Shown here one piece after another: positions 15,113 to 21,233 of a stretch of 21,233 bases of DNA (position 1 is its first letter; each line of letters starts with the position of its first letter). The stretch is from Aduncisulcus paluster (Eukaryota; Fornicata): assembly GCA_024181965.1 (NCBI GenBank), contig BQXS01012625.1, positions 5,987-27,219 on the forward strand, read 5' to 3'. The notes under the pieces were generated by a model. It was not told where the DNA came from, did no database searches, and saw only the letters and a list, made by a program, of their open reading frames with translations. The position numbers were made by a program, and so were the translations under genes.

Positions 15113-18100
15113 ATGGATGTTTCTTCCGTTGTTCCAATTAAAGTTCCGTTTTCAGGCAAATGTCTAAAATTCATTCTTAAAGTGACAGAATGGATAGAAA
15201 AATACGGTAGATTACCTCGTCACAATGAACTTCAACGTCCTGCTCAAATATCTATTCTTATTGAATCTCTAATGGCAGCTTCTTTTCTCCAAATGAATGA
15301 CGTCATGAGATATCTCGCTATAATTATCGCTAAACATAGAAATATCAATGCTAGAATCTTATCATCTTTACCGAATGACGCTCTTAACGAGGTTTTACTC
15401 CATATTCCCATCGCACAATTATTCCGACTACCAGAATCCATCATGACTGAAAAAAAATGGTTTCTGTTGATTCATGGAAAGTTTCATCTTTCAAAACGTG
15501 CTATAGCCACCCTTCAACAAATGGGCAAACGAGCTCAAAAGATAGCTCAAAGATTTAAGGGGAATTCAGGTGTGAGAGCTGCTGCCCGAAGTATTCTATC
15601 TCCAGATGAGAATGATGCCAAAAGAATGGCCCCACTTGAGCTCGGTAAGGTAGAACGTGGTGGAATTGCTTTAGCTGGAATGAAAGAAGGAGAAGATGTA
15701 ACTTTGTTATCTCCCATTCTGCGTGAAGGAAGGATTGTTGACACATCTGATCGACGCAAACAGGTTTTAGCCGATGAACATGAGAGTGAATCGTCCACTA
15801 TTGCTGGCAACGTTAGCAGCACAAAACAGATTCATACTAAGCAACCACCGTCTGCTGCTGATATAAAAATGAAGAAGAGGATTGCAGCACGTGAACCACA
15901 ATCCATCCAAAGGTTATTCGGGGTTCCAATGCAAGGATCTTCACGTGAACAACCATCTCCATATATTCAGGAGAAAATTCGTCCCCAAACAGAAATTGTT
16001 CAGCCGAAAGAAATATTCTCACCCCTTCCAAGAACTCCCGGTCTTCGAAGAAAACGTCTTGAAGAGCAAAATAGAACAGTTTCTCAACAGCAGAGATCGT
16101 CTCCCTTGAGTAATATTTCCCACCAACAAAAACGACCAGCATCGATAACTCCTTCCCATCTCAAAGTTCCCTCTCTTTCCACAGTTGAAAAGGATGAAGA
16201 AGATGAGGGGGAAGAAGAGGAAGAGGAAGAAGAGGAAGATATCGTTGCGATAGCTTCAACAGGGAAAAGAAGCCGTCTTTCTCAATCATCTCGATCCCGA
16301 AACATATCAAAAGAAGACCATTCAGCATCTCCAATCATTGAAATGCGTAGGAAACAGATCCAAGCTCTTCAATCTATAAAGCATTCCAAGAGGAAATCTG
16401 GGTTGTACCAGCAAGTTTTAAGACATTCTCTCAATCGTCCTGAGAAAGGAATATCTCGAGGAGTTGCAACGGCACCTATTCGACGCAAAGAAGTGAAAAA
16501 AGTTAGCCATGACGCGTGGAGTAGAGTAGAAAAGAAACAGCGCATGGATGGGGGGGGGTTGACAGCTGGAAAGGATGAGGAGATTGAAGAGGATGAACAA
16601 GAGATGCTTGAAGCCTCAAATCCTCCCCAATTTGAGAAAGTTCCCGATATATCCATGTCTCCATCGTCATCCAATGCTTCTTCCTCTCAGACATTTAATG
16701 AGGAAGATGGATTCTATACTCCACATTCACCCATTGTTCATCTCTCTCAGCATCATTTAAGAGCTCCTCGACCTCGTTCCTCCATTTTCTGGGACTCTGA
16801 TCGTGATAAAATGCCAGGCGAGGGCACATTTGGGGCTGGAAAAGATGAGGAGAAAGAAGAAGAGGCAGAACTGGATGAAGAAGATGCTGAAAGGGAGAGA
16901 GATCGAAGGCAACTCCACGAGAGAAGAAATCGACCAAAAGGAAGATATTCAACCGTCGAAGAGGCATATTCTGAAGAATCTGAAAAAGATCAGGAAGTTC
17001 CTGATGAGGAAAAATTCAGGCTGAGAGATGACGATGAAGCTAAATCAGTATCGTCATTCAGTGTCAGTGAATTTGGAGTTTCAAGTATCAGTGCTCTGAG
17101 TCATGTTAAAACTGTTCAAAAAACAAGAACGCCACATCCAATATTTTTGCCCAATTCGTATGAACAAGACAATGTATTTGCAGAGACAATGTTCTCTTCT
17201 TCTTCCGTTGAATTTTGGAAGCGTATTTATGCTCAATTATTTATACAGGCGTCTATTCTCGCTCTTCCTGAAGGCGATATTCACACAACATCGAATTTCT
17301 TAGGATCTGGTGTTCCTTCAGAGATTGCGGGAAGTGCTGCCTTAACTGAGCAAAGTGCAAGCCGTTCCAATTCATTCCTGCGGTCTCCAGAAGGCAGCAG
17401 TGAAGGTGATGAGGAAGAGATCGATGGTCTCCGACGTGAATCCCGTGCCATTGGATCTGGGCATCGAAGAGAACGTAGTTGGATGTCTGACGAAGATGCT
17501 GAACTTGTTGAACATGATCGCCATGATCATCAGATTATTGGTCATCACACCCGTTCGTCTGCCCATGAGGATTCCATTCCATCTGATCATCCCCATCCTC
17601 ACCAACTTCACGTTCATCCCAGACACCCCCATAGAGATAATCAAAGGCAAGCATCCACCATGCATAGAGTTCTTTCAGCCATCTCTAATCCTCTCCCTCC
17701 TTCTGAGCATTTTAGTGAAGGCAGTGAAGGTGAGTATGTTCTTCCATTTGATGAACTACCCGTTCCTCCTGAGGTTGTCGATAGTTTGAAGCGAGAGCGG
17801 CTATATCAGAACTCAATTCAGAATCTCCAAAGTGCCTTGAAGAAAGAAAAGGAGCAAGATCAAGCAGTGAAAGGGCTGTGGAGTCCCAAATCTCCGATAT
17901 CAGAAATGGCTTCTACTCAGGCCCGTGTTCTCCAGAAAGATCATAGAAAAGATGTGTTTATTAAATTCCTGAGATATGTTAAAGATCTATCCCCTCTCAT
18001 TTCATCTCTTGTGATCCGTCACCAGAGCCCTCTGATCGTTTCTGGAGCGTGTTCCTCTATTCTTCTGAGTGGGTGGGCAAGCAACCTTGTGAGTGTTGAT

Positions 18101-19123
18101 CTTTCAAAGGTTGGACTGGGGCCGACTCATGCATCCTCGATTTGTTCAGCTTTGATGAGCAACCCATCTGTGAAACGTCTTGTGTTGGGCAATAATCGAA
18201 TTCGAGCCAAAGGATGCGAAGATATTGCACGTCTAATTATGAACCCCGATTGTCACATTGAAACACTCCATCTTGAGCATAATGGAATAGGTCCTGAGGG
18301 TGCCCAATTCCTAGCTGAAGCCATCAAATATAATGTGTCCCTGAAGAAACTCAGCCTTGGATATAACCAGATACAAGAAGAAGGCGGGATTGCTATTGCC
18401 AATGCTCTTGTTCCAAGTGATCACAGCCAGAGGAAGCTCGGGAAAATACCAGGGAGAAAAAAGGCATCGACCGTCAATATCGTCACTCTTGATCTTGCCA
18501 ATAACAATCTCCAAGACAAGGGAGCAAAGGCACTTGGAAAGATGCTGAAATCGAATACAAGTCTGAAAGTTCTCCGACTTTGGGATACATCGATGTCATT
18601 CTTGGCCGGAAAAAGTCTTCTCGAAGGAATGGAAGAAAATTCAACGCTAATTGATTTAGGAATTGGACCTAATGCCGGTTCTTCTGATGTTCGAGAGAAG
18701 ATTGTCGCTATCTGTCACAAGAATAAGAGCGGATCTCTGAAGGACCATCTTCATGGATCTGAAGGTATTGGTGTCAAAAGTGATGAAGATGTTGATGTTT
18801 ATGCATCAAGAAGGAGGAAAGAAAGAGATTTGCTGTATGGAAATGACATTCTGTGGGCGGATAAGTGGTATATTATCGATGAACATTGGTTAGATGAGTG
18901 GAGAACATTCGTCGCTTCTGATAGTCAATCTGCCCCGCCTGGACCAATTTCAAATGAACATTTGGTTGAAAAGGATGGAACACCAAAGAAAAACAAACGA
19001 AAATTGTATGATTATCGAGGAGTGAGTGGGCAAGTTTGGAGATTGTTTGCCAGGATCTATGGTGGTGGGCCTGCAATCGTACGTCCTGTGATTGATTTGT
19101 ATTCACCTCCTCTCGACGATTGA
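15113..19123 (+). CDS. SKP1/BTB-like, F-box-like, LRR and DUSP multi-domain protein (1336 aa)
   Basis: Residues about 5-76 match the SKP1 pattern: VPFSGKCLKFILKVTEWIEKYG resembles the LxxVxxWxxxH part, and LIESLMAASFLQMNDVMRYL the LxLxAANYLxIxxL part. Residues about 84-122 (SSLPNDALNEVLLHIP...EKKWFLLIHGKF) look F-box-like. The middle is disordered: basic patches, an acidic run (about 360-378), many SP pairs and a His-rich tract (about 799-845). Six or seven RNI-type LRRs lie at about 992-1190 (RLVLGNNRI, TLHLEHNGI, KLSLGYNQI, TLDLANNNL). Residues about 1248-1330 are a DUSP domain: WYIIDEHWLDEW, the hallmark PPGPISN (P1276-I1279), then VWRLFARIYGGGPAIVRPVIDLY. The LRRs and DUSP are clear; SKP1-like is likely; F-box is tentative. 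It suggests a ubiquitin-ligase substrate receptor in cytoplasm or nucleus. The ATG at 15113 is the first in frame. A G9 run lies at 16550-16558 with the frame intact. Confidence 0.88.
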   Translation: MDVSSVVPIKVPFSGKCLKFILKVTEWIEKYGRLPRHNELQRPAQISILIESLMAASFLQMNDVMRYLAIIIAKHRNINARILSSLPNDALNEVLLHIPIAQLFRLPESIMTEKKWFLLIHGKFHLSKRAIATLQQMGKRAQKIAQRFKGNSGVRAAARSILSPDENDAKRMAPLELGKVERGGIALAGMKEGEDVTLLSPILREGRIVDTSDRRKQVLADEHESESSTIAGNVSSTKQIHTKQPPSAADIKMKKRIAAREPQSIQRLFGVPMQGSSREQPSPYIQEKIRPQTEIVQPKEIFSPLPRTPGLRRKRLEEQNRTVSQQQRSSPLSNISHQQKRPASITPSHLKVPSLSTVEKDEEDEGEEEEEEEEEDIVAIASTGKRSRLSQSSRSRNISKEDHSASPIIEMRRKQIQALQSIKHSKRKSGLYQQVLRHSLNRPEKGISRGVATAPIRRKEVKKVSHDAWSRVEKKQRMDGGGLTAGKDEEIEEDEQEMLEASNPPQFEKVPDISMSPSSSNASSSQTFNEEDGFYTPHSPIVHLSQHHLRAPRPRSSIFWDSDRDKMPGEGTFGAGKDEEKEEEAELDEEDAERERDRRQLHERRNRPKGRYSTVEEAYSEESEKDQEVPDEEKFRLRDDDEAKSVSSFSVSEFGVSSISALSHVKTVQKTRTPHPIFLPNSYEQDNVFAETMFSSSSVEFWKRIYAQLFIQASILALPEGDIHTTSNFLGSGVPSEIAGSAALTEQSASRSNSFLRSPEGSSEGDEEEIDGLRRESRAIGSGHRRERSWMSDEDAELVEHDRHDHQIIGHHTRSSAHEDSIPSDHPHPHQLHVHPRHPHRDNQRQASTMHRVLSAISNPLPPSEHFSEGSEGEYVLPFDELPVPPEVVDSLKRERLYQNSIQNLQSALKKEKEQDQAVKGLWSPKSPISEMASTQARVLQKDHRKDVFIKFLRYVKDLSPLISSLVIRHQSPLIVSGACSSILLSGWASNLVSVDLSKVGLGPTHASSICSALMSNPSVKRLVLGNNRIRAKGCEDIARLIMNPDCHIETLHLEHNGIGPEGAQFLAEAIKYNVSLKKLSLGYNQIQEEGGIAIANALVPSDHSQRKLGKIPGRKKASTVNIVTLDLANNNLQDKGAKALGKMLKSNTSLKVLRLWDTSMSFLAGKSLLEGMEENSTLIDLGIGPNAGSSDVREKIVAICHKNKSGSLKDHLHGSEGIGVKSDEDVDVYASRRRKERDLLYGNDILWADKWYIIDEHWLDEWRTFVASDSQSAPPGPISNEHLVEKDGTPKKNKRKLYDYRGVSGQVWRLFARIYGGGPAIVRPVIDLYSPPLDD

Positions 19124-19205
19124 TGCTGCTATTTCCATGTAATGGGAGTCATGTTACACCGTATGTTATGAAGTCGAAATGTTTGATTCATTGATTTGCT
19201 GAACG

Positions 19206-19211
19206 AATAAA
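19206..19211 (+). terminator. Candidate poly(A) signal AATAAA of the DUSP gene
   Basis: AATAAA lies about 83 bp past the TGA stop at 19121-19123 and well before the next start at 19383. It is a motif match only. Confidence 0.4.
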
Positions 19212-19382
19212 CATGAAATTTCAAATCTCAATTCAGTTTCTTGTCGATTATTTTTGTTCAAATTGCAAACCACAATAGAATAAGTGAAACAATTTCATTT
19301 TGTGGGCGATAGCAACTTATCTTTGGCTGAATTGTTTCTTGTTTTTAACCAATTAATTAATTTACTACCATTTCAGCCACTC

Positions 19383-21233
19383 ATGTCAACTTATTATCGT
19401 TTTCCCTCTACTATTACTAAATTGATCTGTCCAGGGCTACTTTGTCAACTTTTTCTTTTATTTTGGTTTTTTATTTGTGTTAATTCAACTAATCAAATAA
19501 TTCAACATGGTAAATTACGAAATAATGATTCATACTCCGATCGATCTTCATTTCTTGATCCATCTGCTGTCTATGAATATTATTTCGATTCTGAAATCTC
19601 TTTCAGTCAGAAAATTTATAATTATGAATATTTTTCCCCCTCTATTAGTGCAAAATCATTTCAGGTTGATATTACTGATGATACGTTGAGAAACCATATG
19701 TGCAACGATTTATCGGCAAGTGACGGATGTGACATGTCTGTATTTGATTTGGCTACCATTTCCACTCTTAATGCTGGTCGAGCCGATGGATCAGGTGACT
19801 CTTCCTCTGCTGTTTTCGATCTGACTGGAATCCAGTATCTGATTGGTACGTATTCTCTGATAATCATGAACAATGGATTTTCTGATTTATCTGAAATTGC
19901 TTCGTTACCTCAGATATCACACCTTAATATACATCAATGGACCGGATTCAATGATATCATTACTCTCTCTAGTTTGAGCTCTCTAAACTCTCTTCTTCGT
20001 TTCCATTTGATTGCTATCGATGGAATATCGTCAATTTATGACATCTCACCCATTTATCGTCAGGTTTCATTGAGGGAAATATACATGGGAAATATCTGGG
20101 AAAACGTTGGGATTTCTCTCTGTCACTCTGAAAATGAGGAAGAATTTAGAAGTTTTCTTTATTCTACTTTTCCTCTAATGTATATTAGTTCCGATTTCTA
20201 TGATTACTATCTCCGTCCTAACGAATGTCCTCTCAGTTCTTCGACAAGTTGTGCGGGATATGCACAATGTCCATCTCTTTGGCTTAATGAAGTATATGAC
20301 GGATCTGATAAGAAATGTGCAACTATTGCATTGGAAGGTCCCTCAAATCAATGTTATACTGTTCATTCTAGTTACCTTCGAGACTATTTAGTCACGGAGT
20401 TTAGTTTATCATTAAATAATGGTATTTTGACAATACCAGAGATGCGTAGTTTTGTTGGTACTTTGACTGTTCCTTCTTCAAGTGTGGATTCCCTCAGAGG
20501 ACTCGAATATGCCACAGGTCTGACTGGTCTCGTGCTTGATGGGTATGATCTCAGTCATTCTGGTGATTACGACTCTGAGGCTGCCATTAATGACCGATTA
20601 GTGGTGAAGATATTGTCTCGGCATTCAGAAGCAATCCTTACCGATGATTATAATGGTGATGGATCGGATGTTACATTATCCTTTTCCTTTGGATTGACAT
20701 CCCTCTCTCTTGAGTCATGTGGGATTAAACGAGTTGAAGATGTTCTTGATGTCGCTGACATACATTCCAATGATCCCAGAACAAAAGAATTTGCATTGAC
20801 TAACATCAATTTGGGGGATAATGCAATATCCGATGTTTCCATATTTATGACATCGTCAATGTTTCTCCAAAACCAAACTTTAACTATGAACCTATCTGAC
20901 AATTATATTTGTGATGCCAATAACGTTTTATCAAAGTTGTTAAACCACTTTGATGGCTATGCTTCAATCACTATGGGTTCCCAATCATGTCCCTGTATTT
21001 GGGATGTTTCTTCGGATGATTTCAAGACTTGCAGATACATAGACGAAAATGTTTGGGCCGTGGAGTGTTGGAATGGGTATTATTGGAATGCCAACTCACA
21101 ATCATGTGTTGCTGCTTCAGGTGAGTCTGAAGCCCTCAGGTGTAAAGCATGTGAAAGGTTGGAATATAAATCACCAGTTTTACTGAGCGGAGCAAGTGAA
21201 ATAACATGTGGATGTCGGTCATTTACTTATTGC
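19383..21233 (+). CDS. Secreted or membrane LRR/cysteine-rich protein, 3' end cut by window edge
   Basis: I translated this frame by hand from the ATG at 19383; it stays open for 617 codons to the last base of the window. A hydrophobic segment at about 14-33 (LICPGLLCQLFLLFWFFICV) after a basic start (YYRFP, K13) is a signal peptide or signal anchor, so the rest should be extracytoplasmic. The body has LRR-like units, for example LTSLSLESCGIKRVEDV and INLGDNAISDVSIF followed by MNLSDNYICD, with long loops between them. After about residue 535 it becomes Cys-rich (CPCIWDV, CWNGYYWNANSQSC, CKACERL, CGCRSF), similar to EGF- or ephrin-receptor-like Cys-rich modules near the membrane of large protist surface proteins. 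The rest of the gene, perhaps with a transmembrane segment, lies outside. The ligand or function is unknown. Confidence 0.82.
   Translation, partial: MSTYYRFPSTITKLICPGLLCQLFLLFWFFICVNSTNQIIQHGKLRNNDSYSDRSSFLDPSAVYEYYFDSEISFSQKIYNYEYFSPSISAKSFQVDITDDTLRNHMCNDLSASDGCDMSVFDLATISTLNAGRADGSGDSSSAVFDLTGIQYLIGTYSLIIMNNGFSDLSEIASLPQISHLNIHQWTGFNDIITLSSLSSLNSLLRFHLIAIDGISSIYDISPIYRQVSLREIYMGNIWENVGISLCHSENEEEFRSFLYSTFPLMYISSDFYDYYLRPNECPLSSSTSCAGYAQCPSLWLNEVYDGSDKKCATIALEGPSNQCYTVHSSYLRDYLVTEFSLSLNNGILTIPEMRSFVGTLTVPSSSVDSLRGLEYATGLTGLVLDGYDLSHSGDYDSEAAINDRLVVKILSRHSEAILTDDYNGDGSDVTLSFSFGLTSLSLESCGIKRVEDVLDVADIHSNDPRTKEFALTNINLGDNAISDVSIFMTSSMFLQNQTLTMNLSDNYICDANNVLSKLLNHFDGYASITMGSQSCPCIWDVSSDDFKTCRYIDENVWAVECWNGYYWNANSQSCVAASGESEALRCKACERLEYKSPVLLSGASEITCGCRSFTYC

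Noticed and set aside
19161-19377. Possible intron GTATGT...TACTACCATTTCAG before the LRR surface gene
   Set aside because: Joining the short upstream frame (from the ATG at 19142) to the sequence after CAG gives an early stop, so it would have to be a 5' UTR intron; there is no positive support.
1-21233. CRISPR arrays, bacterial operons, phage or transposase genes
   Set aside because: No regularly spaced repeats, ribosome-binding sites or transposase motifs; gene content is eukaryotic.

Overview
The window looks like nuclear DNA of a free-living or flagellated protist. Reading frames are long and AT-rich, the standard code fits (TAA and TGA both end genes), there is at least one probable spliceosomal intron (GTATGT...TTAG), intergenic gaps are short (57 bp to about 0.9 kb), and the products are typically eukaryotic: a phosphatidylinositol synthase, a ubiquitin-specific protease, a DUSP domain, and large coiled-coil and leucine-rich-repeat (LRR) proteins. 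A free-living metamonad of the Fornicata (Carpediemonas/Aduncisulcus type) would fit the mix of coiled-coil proteins, LRR surface proteins and few introns. That placement is inference; no rRNA or marker gene here proves it.

Layout. On the left (1-971) a minus-strand gene runs off the window edge; it is Ser/His-rich, unrecognised, and seems to start with an 11-codon exon followed by a 153-bp intron. It is divergent from everything else, which lies on the plus strand: phosphatidylinositol synthase (1257-1892); a 1362-residue protein with a beta-rich N-terminus, a helical middle and coiled coils (1950-6038); a ubiquitin-specific protease with an intact catalytic triad (6393-7766); three unrecognised coiled-coil proteins (8058-9572, 9911-11326, 11804-14185); a 1336-residue multi-domain protein (15113-19123); and a secreted or membrane LRR/cysteine-rich protein cut by the right edge (19383-21233). 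Both edge-truncated genes are supported by uninterrupted reading frames that I translated by hand.

The strongest candidate for something new is the 15113-19123 gene. By eye it carries a SKP1/BTB-like N-terminus, an F-box-like stretch right behind it, a long acidic and His-rich disordered middle, six or seven RNI-type LRRs and a C-terminal DUSP domain with its PGPI motif. DUSP domains normally sit on ubiquitin-specific proteases, while SKP1, F-box and LRR modules normally belong to SCF ubiquitin ligases. The protein could therefore be a single-chain ubiquitin-ligase receptor. The USP at 6393 lacks a DUSP.

The other clear structural event is an exact 391-bp tandem duplication (14011-14792) covering the last 58 codons and the 3' flank of the coiled-coil gene at 11804, bounded by a 7-bp microhomology. 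Three neighbouring genes (PI synthase, the 1362-residue protein and the USP) have their TAA stop inside a TAAA/AATAAA/AGTAAA sequence, reminiscent of metamonad poly(A) signals.
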